A stretch of DNA of 64,000 nucleotides, from assembly GCA_947623455.1 (NCBI GenBank), contig OX392532.1, positions 24,464,792 through 24,528,791 on the forward strand. The letters are read 5' to 3'. A model generated the notes under the pieces. The model was not told the origin of the DNA and made no database searches. It was given only the letters and a program-made list of their open reading frames with translations. Below, in pieces: positions 1 through 10,829 of this stretch. Numbering within the stretch: position 1 is the stretch's first letter; every line of letters begins with the position of its first letter. The stretch is from Mimachlamys varia (lineage: Eukaryota; Mollusca; Bivalvia; Pectinida; Pectinidae). Both the position numbers and the translations under genes were made by a program.

Positions 1-1500
1 CTTTCCCTTGTTGTGTGGAAGGTTCCCTCTCTGAAATCCATATGTTTGGCCAATTCTAACTTGCTTTTTTGCCCATTTTTGAATGAATGGTTAGTATTGA
101 GATGTTTTGTCATTTAATACCCCTAGATATACATCTATGCTGATGGAGAAGTGTGTTAGTGTTGATTATTTACTCAGACTATTGACAGTTTATGGCATTA
201 TCTGTCCCCTACCCCCATAGCTCTCCCAGTGGTGTTGTGGCTCCCTAGGGGTGTTTGAAGGCCTGTCATTAAGCCTGTCTAAGTAGAAGCTAATTGGTTT
301 AGGTATATATATCAAATGGCTATTTATGACCAAGGTCCTGTTAGATATCTTGAAGAATACTGTACATTAAAATATTGTCAAATTACACTTTTTCAAACAA
401 ATTTTCATTAATTTAATAAACCAATTAGTTAAAATGCTGTATAAATCACTGTAGTTGATATATTTCAATTTGAAGATCACATTCTATGAGGTACATGTGT
501 GTTTTATATACATGCAAAAGATGGATGTCTATAGTTGTTAATTGATTTATGACAGATCATTAACCAGCACCTGAATTTGAACATTTCTTGCCTTTGAGTG
601 CAAAGATCATTTGAACACCAAGGGACATAACTTGCCTTGTCTCCATAACAAATAGTCTTATACCAACCAAACCTCGCAATTATAACAAATATTGAATATA
701 CTTTAAATAACTTTATTTCAACATTTCAAACAGTTTAATGCCCTTTAAAGGACTCGCACAACTAAATCATCCAATCAAAATGTGTTTCATACGTTTGTAG
801 TGCCTATGTAAAATTAGTTCCAGCTACTTACTGGGCCACTGAGGAAGTTTAATGAGGAGCTGATGACAGATCTCTGCATGAATGAAATATTGAGATACTT
901 AACTTTTGAAAAATGTATACTTTTACAATGTTTCCATGTATGTGTGCGGATTTAGACAAGGTAAAATAGTATGGGGGCGTTTCTGTTTAAGGTCACCGGT
1001 TTTGCCTGTAAACTTCCGGTTGTCAACTTCTTGACACTGTGACAGCCCGGTATGCCAGTAAACATCCCTGAAAGGAGATACTGAAACAACATTTAACTGA
1101 TCAGAATTGTTCGAAGCTCTTACATTATAAAGTAATTTGACATTTTAAAGTTACATTTGCATAATCTTTCCACAAATACCACTTGACAAGGGTTACGGAC
1201 AGTCTAGATTATTGTAAGAAAATATTGTAAAACTGAATATTTACGCACGCATTTTAACCAAATTACTATCGAGAGTAACTGTGACTGTATCAACAACTCG
1301 CCAACTACGCAATATAGTGATAAAATCATGCAAATATACCTTTAATTACTGCATAATATACCAAAACTTTTGAATGGGAAGTAACATTTTATAGTAATAC
1401 GACGAGAATTTGTTATATATACAGTGTGTAGGGGAAACTACAACAGTACAAATACATTATCAATATATCTGTACATACAGTGTACTGTAAAAATGTGAAT
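1..1500. other. Intergenic, nothing recognised
   Basis: AT-rich DNA without long reading frames, RNA genes or repeats that I can recognise. Confidence 0.5.
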
Positions 1501-1521
1501 CAATTATTTATAGTTTAATAT

Positions 1522-1664
1522 CTATAGATTATAGTAAATATACACATAGGTTAAATTAAGAGATTTGTCTGGTGATGCCAATGCACCGGACAAACTTTTC
1601 TCTTCACCAGTCTGGGGTACTTCCTCTGGTAACAATGGAACACTATCATCTCCTGGATTGATGC
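1522..1664 (-). CDS. Candidate terminal exon, minus strand, hypothetical
   Basis: About 46 minus-strand codons are open from an AAAG acceptor-like site at 1665-1668 to a TAG at 1522, with coding-like composition (GDDSVPLLPEEVPQTGEEKS). No further exon of such a gene was found. The plus strand of the same stretch has a good acceptor (TCTCTTCACCAG, 1611) and a strong donor (AAG then GTAAGTATC, 1674), so the strand is uncertain. Confidence 0.25.
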
Positions 1665-2096
1665 CTTTGTAAGGTAAGTATCTGTGAATCTAGACGGTTG
1701 TCACTAGTACTGTACAACAAATATGAAAATTATTAACTAAAAGGTTTGGTAATGACATATAGTTAATGATTTAGTTGTGTGAGTCCTGAACAGCCAATCA
1801 AAATGCACCTTGTAAACGGTGTTTGGTAGACGAACAAAAAGGGCGGCAGATCGAAGCGAAAAAGAGAAAATCATTCAGGGCGTTATATAACAATTTGATT
1901 AGTATATTTCTTTACCTTCAGTTGTTATTTCTTTTAAATTTGTACAAACGAAAAACTATGAATCAAACGGATAATATCTAAAAAGAACACACGCCTTAGC
2001 GCGAGACCGCTGAACTGGGCGACGCCATTTTTGTATACGGTCGATCGAGTTTCTCGCTTCACTCTGGTTTAACGGAAAGTGTAGAAATAAATCGAA

Positions 2097-2121
2097 ATGA
2101 GCTTTTCACTTTCAGAATCTG
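2097..2121 (+). CDS. Candidate first coding exon, hypothetical
   Basis: ATG AGC TTT TCA CTT TCA GAA TCT G then GTAAGA, preceded by a CpG-containing tract unlike its AT-rich surroundings (GATCGAGTTTCTCGCTTCAC). It resembles a short first exon with a donor. No matching downstream exon can be identified because transposon remnants follow. Confidence 0.2.
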
Positions 2122-2175
2122 GTAAGAAGCGATTTGATCTGGTCGCTGTCAGATCCTACACCCGATAGTAATAGT

Positions 2176-2282
2176 AAGGATCTGTATTTTAATCAGATTG
2201 TTTAAAACATTAAGTATGACTTTAAGCATGTTGATTGGAATGATATTAATAATGAACCAATCTGATTAAAATACAGATCCTT
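2176..2282. repeat. Perfect 25-bp inverted repeat (107-bp hairpin)
   Basis: AAGGATCTGTATTTTAATCA plus GATTG (2176-2200) is exactly reversed at 2258-2282 around a 57-bp loop. The inner ATTTTAATCAGATTG matches the end of the inverted repeats at 2574/4332 and 45871-45994. Confidence 0.85.
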
Positions 2283-2573
2283 GTTCTCTCTCCGTTTTAC
2301 AAGGATCTGACAACATCCCATAAGAGGTCACGTCCAGATGGCCTTTGTCGCCTCTTTACTTAACACTAAAATAATTTTCCAACGACCTGTCATCTTGCAG
2401 CAAGCCATTTCGTCACATTATTCCGCACTAGTTTTTTTGGTGACGAAATGACTAAACGGAAAAATGTGTTTATGCAAGCTTTGTCGCCTCAAAATGTCAC
2501 TGTCAAGATTCTGCTAGTAGTAATTTGATTGGCTAATGCGAAAGGTCATCGGGACATGACCCCTATGGGATTA

Positions 2574-2650
2574 TCTCAGATCTTAACGCAGCAGAGAGAA
2601 GTTTACGGAACGGCGCGGAGATCACGATATAATTTTAATCAGATTGATAA
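2574..2650 (+). repeat. MITE-type arm (left of pair)
   Basis: This arm runs from CTCAGATCTTAACGCAGCAG through GAACGGCGCGGAGATCACGA to TTTTAATCAGATTG. Its reverse complement, with few changes, occurs at 4258-4335, so the two bracket the LINE remnant as an inverted pair. Confidence 0.8.
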
Positions 2651-2869
2651 TGAACTAACATCGGTTAACTAGGATAATGCATTTCTAAATAATGCCAATT
2701 AATTATCTCTACACTCTATTAATCAACAAAATATTAGTGACTCCAATATTCCTCATAAATGATAACAATCCACCCAGATGGCAAACCTTTTATGACAGTT
2801 GGTTGGTTGAATGATTGTTTTTACGTCCTATTGAAAAGCCAGTGTCATTTAGAACGGTCTCCCTGTGTA

Positions 2870-4110
2870 TGCAATATGGTTGTGTGTGGTGAGAGCGTGT
2901 GTATTTGGGAGGCTGCTGAAATAAGATGGAAACTAAGACAAAACAATAGACGACATGAAAGAACAAAAGTTCATAATAGAGAACAAGATTACACGAAATT
3001 AAGAACCATTCGTAATGATATCATTCAACCCATTCGGAAAGCTAAAGAATTTATTTTTAAAACTTCTTCCAAGGAGGTGGTGGAGTATTGCCAAACCTTT
3101 TTCTTAAATCAATAATACTAATGTCCACTAAAAATCAATGATAAATTACTTCCTCATCCTCGTGATAAAGCTGGAGCCTTTAATAACTTTTTTTTTACTT
3201 TTAAAGCATCTAATATAACCGACTTCGACTTACTCGAATTACCTCCCTTATGTCCCTTTGAGCTATCTGAAATAACCATAACTGAACAAAATAGTATTGA
3301 TCAACTTCAGATTCGGAACATTAATAAGCCAGCTGACCCGATGGTATTTTACCTCTGGATATAAGTCAACCTCACTACTTTATCCTCTAAAAAATTCAGA
3401 AAAATACCATAGCGTCAACAAAACCATAATCTGAACTCAAAATCGATCAAACGAGGGGCAAAATAGGAACAAAGGAAAGATTGACATGGAGACTCTCGTA
3501 AAAGCACAAGAGAATAAGACCAGGTGTTCCGGAGAGTAAGCGTCCTCCGCTTCGACGACACCCGCCATGTAAATCTTGGTCACATCCAAGCAAGCAAGCA
3601 TCAATACTCAAAATAAGAACTGAGTCATCGTTGTCATCACAACAACCAAACACACCTACAAGCAAACTCCATATTCATATCACACAAAGATACATATGAT
3701 GAGATCAAGATGGCTACCATAAAACTTGCCCTAATCTTCATCAACCTGCATTTCTCGAATCCCTTGTTAACATAATTCCAAGGTTTTGGTTCGTCGATCT
3801 TTTGTATAAGCTTAATAAATTTGGTACAAAAGGACAATTATTTGAGTGGTTTAAAGCGTATATCTGACAGGAAAACAAAGTGTAATAAATCAACTACTAA
3901 TTCCACAACTGCTGGAGTTCCTCAAGGATCTGTTCTTGGACCTTTTTTTATTTCTTTATTAATTAATAATAAAACTGTTTGCAGATGATACTTCTCTTGA
4001 TGTTACTGTAAATGGTGATGAAGCTCTTAATATACCTGCTGATATACTAAATGAAGACCTTTCATCATTCTTTGCATGGACTAATCAATGGCAAATTCTT
4101 TTCAATCCAA
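2870..4110 (+). pseudogene. Non-LTR retrotransposon (LINE) remnant with RT motifs
   Basis: Broken plus-strand frames show reverse-transcriptase signatures. At about 3905-3950 there is TAGVPQGSVLGPF, and about 20 codons later ADDTSLDVTVNGDEALN. An upstream open piece (2759-3115) has a basic, charged stretch like the endonuclease-RT linker. Several frameshifts and stops are present, and a different repeat is inserted on the minus strand at about 3390-3790. It is inactive. Confidence 0.75.
3390..3790 (-). repeat. ~400-bp dispersed repeat, copy 1
   Basis: Minus-strand copy of a family also seen at 14926-15090, 51985-52320, 54005-54402, 59560-59675 and 63095-63275. Shared blocks (family strand) include GAAGCAGAAGAC, CTCTTCCGGAACACCTGGTC, TCCATGTAAAT, TTTGCCCCTAGTTTAATCGA and GTTGACGCTTCGGTATTCTC. 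This copy also includes the block GAGATCAAGATGGCTACCAT found at the other end of the 54-kb copy, so it is near full length. It sits inside the LINE remnant. Confidence 0.75.
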
Positions 4111-4257
4111 AAAAACACATCTGCATTAACATTAACGAAATGCACATGTCTAATCATATTAATAACATTTACGAGCGAGCTTCATCAAGATTGGAAAAAC
4201 CACTCCAGGAAAGTCTAGGTATTTAAAAAGAAGAGAGACAAGAAACGACTAAATTTG

Positions 4258-4335
4258 AAACAATCTGACTAAAATCATATCTTGATCTCCGCGCCGTTCT
4301 GTAAACTTATCTCTGCTGCGTCAAGATCTGAGGAC
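4258..4335 (-). repeat. MITE-type arm (right of pair)
   Basis: Reverse-complement partner of 2574-2650, containing TTGATCTCCGCGCCGTTCTG. Related arms also occur at 45871-45994 and as a single half at 31801-31830. Confidence 0.8.
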
Positions 4336-4919
4336 ACCCTTATCCTTACTCTACCTACGTAACAGTATTTGTTAAGGACAGTACTGTCAAGTAGGGTTGT
4401 AACATTACTCTTACAAATTAGTATTTAATTTATATGCATGCACTTTTTCAATCACTGTTGTCATTCACTACTTCCTGTGACGTCTCTTCATACTTGGGAT
4501 GAAAATAGCCATGAAAGCTGTCACAACATACCATGAACTCTCCACCCCATAGTTTTGATCACCGGCATAACATCAAATTTTCGCAAATATTTCAATCTAT
4601 AACATATAATTAATAATATTAATTACAGGACGGGATTGTACAGTGTTGGGACTGTGTTATGTGACGATTACAGGGCGACATTGTAGTGTGTGTAATTGTA
4701 CACCTGTAACATAATCGTCATTATTGACGGAATCGCAAAATGGCGGAAAAACGAAATTAAATAAAACGCATAGCTTAGAATTTTGTTTACACGTCTGCAG
4801 TATATTTCAGTGTGGTAGTACTTGGAACGCGCACATCACATACACCTGGAGGCCGTCATTAAATGACTTCAGCTTTTAATAGAACGAACAAATATTAAAC
4901 CAAACCAACACAAAACATT

Positions 4920-5310
4920 TCATACATTTTTTATGTCAGTGCAAGGAGACGAAGGTGTTACATCCTGGGTAGGTAGTACTTCCTGGCCTGGTGAAATGGC
5001 TACATAGGATGTGTCAAAGTCCTGGGTTGGTGATATATCCTTGGCTGGTGTAATATCTGCAGAGGATGTGTTGGAAGTCCTTGGTTGGTGTTACATCCCG
5101 GGTAGGTGGTACATCCTGGCTTGGTGAAATGTCTACATAGGATGTGTCAAGGACCTGGGTTGGTGGTTCATCCTGGGCTGGTGTAATGTTTACATAGGAT
5201 GTGTCGAGGTCCTTGGTTGGTGGTACATCCTGGGCTGGTGTAATATCTGCCGAGGTTGTACCAATGCTCTAAGATGTTGTTGCATCGAAGGATGATGTTT
5301 CCATTTCATC
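4920..5310 (-). pseudogene. Decayed coding tandem repeat, 57-bp (19-residue) unit
   Basis: Read on the minus strand, the region encodes Thr/Pro/Asp-rich repeats such as ITPAQDVPPTKDLDTSYVN, about six units of 19 residues. One in-frame TAG lies near the start (TTS then stop) and a one-base frameshift occurs at about 5075. After that the pattern resumes (DISPTQDFDTSYVA) and runs to a stop at 4920. An acceptor-like CTTAG lies just upstream at 5311. This looks like a former exon of a low-complexity, perhaps extracellular, protein. No family is recognised. Confidence 0.5.
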
Positions 5311-8189
5311 TAAGAATAATACAAAGGTTACAATAGAGAAGAAAGAATTTTTTTTACAAAATTTAATATAGATATTAAACCTATTTCATCTGGACATACA
5401 GTTGGATGAGCAAATTCCTGTATCATATACTGCTAGATATTCTTCAGGAAGTTTTCAGCAAATTTTATATTAATTCCTTCATTTGAAAAAAGTTTTAGCA
5501 AGTTCTCAAAATTCATAGCTTTAAACTATCTTTTTCAAGTCGTGACTTGTTCAATTAGGAAAATACACGGCATTTTTTAAAAAAATCGGGAAAATATGGA
5601 AATGGTTAAATAGAGCTTAATTTAACTTGGTTTTTTTAATCCAACTGCAAGACAATTTAACAAAATCATTGCCACAATTTTATTTCCGTTAACACTAGAC
5701 ATAAACTGTGCAAAAAAAAATATATTGAAAAAAAATATATATTATATAATAATTAATATAATAATACTGCACTGATAACTATTGTTTGTTTTCTGTAGTC
5801 TAATGGCTATAGATATTTCTCTAATAAGTAGATTGATCTAATTTTTTTAAATTCCTGAATTCTGGGTCCGTCCGGGTCCGGTTTTAGTTTGAATACCAAA
5901 CTTCCCCTTTATAAACACAAGACCTTTTTACTGAGAGATATCTGTCCTATCTGTATATATAATCAAGAAAAAAGTAAGTACACTGTTTATATGATCTATT
6001 TGCCATGCTTGGTTTGCAAAAGGATGTATTTTATCGATTTTAACGTTAAGAAATGGCTCCATGGACAGTGCTTTTTATAGAACATCCTCTCGCCCCCACT
6101 TAATTTAAAAGTTTAAAACACAGAAAAAGTATAATAAAGTTGTCTCATTACTGCTATTTTTTCTTATTTGTTCAAGTGTTACACCTTTCTAATGTAGTGG
6201 ATTTGTTAAGCCCTCTTTATTGAAGAAAAGTGGTAAACAAAGTACCTTATTTACATATGTAAAATTGGAAAAATACCACTTCAATTTTGGGAAAAAACTA
6301 CATTTTTGCCTAGGGAAGCAGCCGAAAGTCTGCTGTAAAATAGGGCAAAAAAATCACTGTTCAGTCTTCAGCTTCAAAATGATCGTCACAAATTTAAGTT
6401 GAACTTCTGAATGCATATGTTTATGTATTTCACCAGTAAAAGTTGTCAACATGTCAAAAAGTAAGGTCGAGTTCATCTCCGCCGTCGCCATTTTGTCTAT
6501 AATGACAACACCGACTACATGTTTGTACTTCCGTCGTTTGATCCAATATTTCTTGTAATTGTAGGCCTAATAGTTTTAATGATGGGTTATTCGTTCCTTC
6601 ACTTGTTTATTTCTGCTTTAGTTAGAGTTTTGTTTTCAAATGAACACCACAATATTACACCGCTTTGCGGCATGTTATCCAAACCGATTCGTCATCTTTT
6701 TTCTGCTTTGAAACGTGAACAATGTATTGCTTGTTTTACTGTAGAAGTTTATTAATTGTTTTATTTATTACCGATTATTATTTGTAGATGGAAACTCTTA
6801 GTCTAGTGCTTATACTTACTTGTATAAAATTTTTAATCGACCGAGGTCCGACTTCTTCTTACTTTCGCCAGAGGGCTATCGGAACACCACTAGAATCAGT
6901 CGATGTTAATATTTCGTTACGAAAATATCTTCCGAAGATATCATGCTTCAAACATAGGTAAAACTGCATGTATGCCTGTAAATTAAAAACGCAGGTAAAA
7001 GAGAATAGCTTATGATTTAGGGTGACTTTCATCGTCACGAGTCATGGGTAGGCATGTAAAAACATCCAACTGTCCTAATAAAATGAATGTCATGTTTCTT
7101 TTTTAAAACAAAGAGTTGCTCACGATATCAATATAAGTTTATGGTACGGCGACAATATGTAACATTCAATAAGTATCATCGTTAAGATACTAGTTCAATA
7201 AAATCAAAACTTACCGTGACAAGCTCTACATCCCCTTTCCAATATGGCGGCCAAAAATGTAAACACTATTCTGATTGGACAATAATGTCATGTGACCAGG
7301 GGACGCAACTCTGCATAAACCAAATGGTGCAATCAATGCCGTTTACGGTCTTGGCCATGACAGAAACGGACAGCCAGGTGGCCACGAATTTTGTGGGGTG
7401 CAAATAAACTTTTTATACTTGTAAGGATATTTTCACCAGGACAAACGATTTCGGGGGTAATTTTATGGGGTGCACCCTAAAAGTCCAAAAACCCACACAA
7501 GTATCATTTGTACTGCCCAGAGCCCACACAAGTACCTGCCAGTGAGAGCGGACGGACGGACGAAGACGGTACGGTAATAATTATACAAATAGACAACGCC
7601 AACACAAAGATAGCAACACAACGCACGATCCTAATCAGACCAACCCCTCCAGGATAACTATACCCTTGAGCAAACGATTGCAGACAAAACGCTCTCTAGA
7701 AAGATGCGCAGAATAAACGCAAATCAACGCTAAGTAAGAATAGGAATGGGCCAAAAGGCCTATTCCGTCGCCCTCCCAAGCAACGGAATGAGTCTATACT
7801 GAGCGCGACTACTCATTTTGTTACACTCAGTATGACTGAACGTTTACCAAAAATATTGGTACGACAACTAACGTTTCAATTGTCTAGCGCACCTGAATGA
7901 CAAAAAAGCGCAGCTACACGGGTGGTCGTGTCTTTTATAGTCTGACCTCGGATGTAGGGGACAGGCATGCACCGTGTGTTTTGACCTTTTAAGGTCAGTG
8001 TCCCTCACCTTGTAGGATGACAAGTACAATGTAATTGAAGAGAATCATTGTTGTTGGCTGACAATTTCATTCGTGGGAAACTTGACTTGCCATCTACATG
8101 TACCACCACAGATGATCTGGAGAATGTTGATATTGATTCCTTCACTCAGCATTGTATTCCATTGTATGAGAACATAAAAGATGTGAACG
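5311..8189. other. Intergenic, only short unsupported frames
   Basis: AT-rich sequence. A hydrophobic 78-codon frame (6519-6755) and a 63-codon frame (7216-7407) lack splice or homology support. A GGACGGACGGACGAAGACGG-type mollusc-like repeat edge occurs near 7550. At 8048-8197 a short open stretch is interrupted by the hAT insertion. Confidence 0.5.
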
Positions 8190-8197
8190 CTAGTATT

Positions 8198-9946
8198 CAG
8201 GCATGGGTTCAATTACATGGTAATGTAATTAATTAAATTACACATTACTTTGTGAAAAGGTCATTACCATAACCATTACCATTACACAAATATGAAATGT
8301 AATTAATTAAATTACCATTACTTTGCCAATGTAATTAATTAAATTACACATTACATTTTGTGTTAAATATTTTATTGTATTCTACATACTAAACTGGTCA
8401 CATAAATTACATAATACTGCATGTATATAAATGACACAATGTGTATTATACATCAATATTAAACAATGATACATGACTACTTCAACAAAAGTATCTTAGA
8501 TTTTAGAATTTCACTTGATCATCATCAAAGTTTCAAATGTTGAATCGGACAGCCTGCACCTGTCCGGTCGAAAGGTTTTCCCAGCAATGCTGAATAGTCT
8601 TTCTACCGGAGCTGAGGTAGCAGGAATGCACAGATGTCTGTTTGCCAACTTTGATAGCATGGGGTATTTTAAGCCATTTAACTTCAAATTAGGCCAAAGG
8701 GTCTGCTGATCTATCAAGACATTCCTCTGTTAGGAAACTGTCAACCTCACAATTGATACCCGATCGGTGTCTTTTTCTTGATGGGGTTGATGGCAAGAAA
8801 CTGAAGAAGTCATCAGTTTTGACCTTCTTTCTTGGTGGGGACATTTCTGTTTCATTTTCATCTGCAGACTGACTTGTCAGGCTTTGAACTTTAGTCTTTA
8901 ATAGCTGAATATTTACATCACACTCATTTGCACACCAAGATGTTTTGAGTCTAGGATCTAATAAGGTAGCAAGGATGTATGAGTCATCTGTCAAATACCT
9001 AGACAGCCTTGCCTCAATGGATGTTTTGAGGGCAGTGACAAGTTTGGAGCTGTAGTCATTGGACAAACAGTTAATCGTATGTTTCAGTCCAAGTGTTACA
9101 GGGATAGTCAGACTGCCACTAACACTTAATTCCTTCTGAACGATTAAAGTTGCGTCCTCAAATGGGACCAAAATGTTGCACAACTTTCTTTCATAGGAAG
9201 TAATTTTATATTTACATTCAATGACATTTAGTTTTTCTTCTGGTACATTTAAAATGCAACTGAGAATTCCATCTTGTAGCATAAGCTACTTAGATAGATT
9301 TTCTAACAAATGAAACTATGTTAGATGCTTTAGCAATGACATTTTTCAAATGGGGACTACATTGCTTCAGATCATCTTTTACCACAAGTTGAAGTGTATG
9401 TGCAAAGCAAGTAGAATGTGATGGCAAACATTCATTCAAAACATCAGATTCACTACTTGAATCGTCAACATTTAACATTTCATCATCATCACCATCATCA
9501 TCAGATTGTTCATCTTGTGTTTGACGGGACTCAAATCCTGGTAGAGAAAACGCTTTAACCATGTTTGCAGCTTTGTCACTGATAATAGACACAATCTTTG
9601 ATCCTACATCAAAAGAAGCCAATGCTCCCTCATACTCATGCCGTATATTGTCCGATGTGTGCTTTCCACGAACGCGTTTGCAGCAAATCATCACAGATTT
9701 CATAGTCCAATTGAGAATATAATGTCCTGTGATTCCCAAAAATCCCTTCATCTGCCTGTTTGACCACAAGTAATTGAAATGTAATTGAAAAGTAATTGGG
9801 CATTACAGGGATTTTGTAATGTAATGAATTACATAACCATTACATGTAATTGAATTTACCTTCAATTACACATTACATTCAACTACTTGAAAAAATGTAA
9901 TGCATTGCAATGCATTACCATTACATTTTTAATTACCCCATGCCTG
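8198..9946 (-). mobile_element. Truncated hAT-family DNA transposon
   Basis: The element runs from CAGGCATGGG to its inverted end CCCCATGCCTG and is flanked by a perfect 8-bp target duplication, CTAGTATT (8190-8197 and 9947-9954), the length typical of hAT. Sub-terminal regions are full of TGTAATTAATTAAATTAC-type motifs. At 1749 bp it is short for an autonomous hAT, and its transposase is broken, so it should be non-autonomous. Confidence 0.92.
8511..9769 (-). pseudogene. hAT transposase remnant (ZBED-like)
   Basis: Three minus-strand open pieces (9769-9290, 9282-8689, 8717-8511) together resemble a BED-type hAT transposase. The first carries an SDKAANMVKAF core, an acidic stretch and CFAHTLQLVVKD. 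The second carries ATLLDPRLKTSW. The last carries the dimerisation motif ATSAPVERLFSIAG. The amino-terminal BED zinc finger is missing, a segment appears deleted between the first two pieces, and a frameshift separates the last two. It cannot make an intact enzyme. Confidence 0.9.
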
Positions 9947-9954
9947 CTAGTATT

Positions 9955-10287
9955 AACTTGAACTGTAAGCCAATGGCTAACTTATATGCATATCTACCCG
10001 TAGTCCCTTCAATTCATGTGTAGTTGCATTGAAATCGGTTCATAGGTTTAGATATAGTCGCGCTGACAAATTAGTGTTCTACAAGAATTTGGATATTTTG
10101 ACCTGGTTATTATTGCAGACAAAATTTCTGCAGAAATATACCCTGCATGCACATTAACACATGTTCCCTGATTTTCCTGTGTAGTTTCACTTGAATCGGT
10201 TCACAGGTTTGTTAGTAATTGTCTGACAAAATAACCCCCTCCCGAAAAAAAGTATAGTGACTTGGTTACCATGGCAACCAAAACGTT
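9955..10287. repeat. Degenerate direct repeat unit
   Basis: Two related stretches share TTG(A/C)ATCGGTTCA(T/C)AGGTTT (about 10030 and 10190), each preceded by CCTT/CCTG...TGTGTAGTT. The GGACGGATGGACAACC block after the neighbouring MITE (about 10785) seems to belong to the same composite. No coding content. Confidence 0.4.
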
Positions 10288-10671
10288 TTAAAGGCCCAAT
10301 ATACGTAACTTTCGGTAAAACTTGAAGCGAAAATCAAGCCTAATAACTTTTTATGTTTATAGATTTAGTTAAGATTAACTGATATCAGCAATATCCAAGA
10401 TAAATTCCTTCGCGGTTACCGGTACAGCACCAGTTGAAATTTGTAAACACGCGTCCATTTCGAACCGTCTTCTACCTTCGGTTTGTTGTTGAAGTGGGCC
10501 CCACCTTAGGTATTTTCAATTCTTTGGATTTTGTTGTCAAGAGTTTCTTGTTAGTTACTGCTCAGGTTTACTCGTTTTAGGCTTATTTTTGCATGGTTAT
10601 CAACTGGATTTTTTTCAGAATTTTTCAGGATCACGAAAGTTTCGCTTAAGTTACGTATATTGGGCCTTTAA
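10288..10671. repeat. 384-bp MITE, copy 1
   Basis: Terminal inverted repeats of about 22 bp, TTAAAGGCCCAATATACGTA at the left and its reverse complement at the right. The interior matches 36915-37302 almost throughout, for example TAAGATTAACTGATATCAGC. No coding capacity. Confidence 0.85.
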
Positions 10672-10829
10672 CGTGATTCGATTACGAACATCTACAATGT
10701 AAAAGGATTATTGCCACCAAGTTTCGTTGAAATTCATTCAGTGGTTTAAGAGGAGTAGCCGGTACATCGTCTACAGACGGACGGATGGACAACCTGATTC
10801 CAGTATACTCCCCTCCCCCTAACGTCGTT

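Noticed and set aside
6519..6755. Hydrophobic 78-codon frame resembling a small membrane protein
   Set aside because: No recognisable family or splice support in AT-rich DNA where such hydrophobic frames arise by chance.
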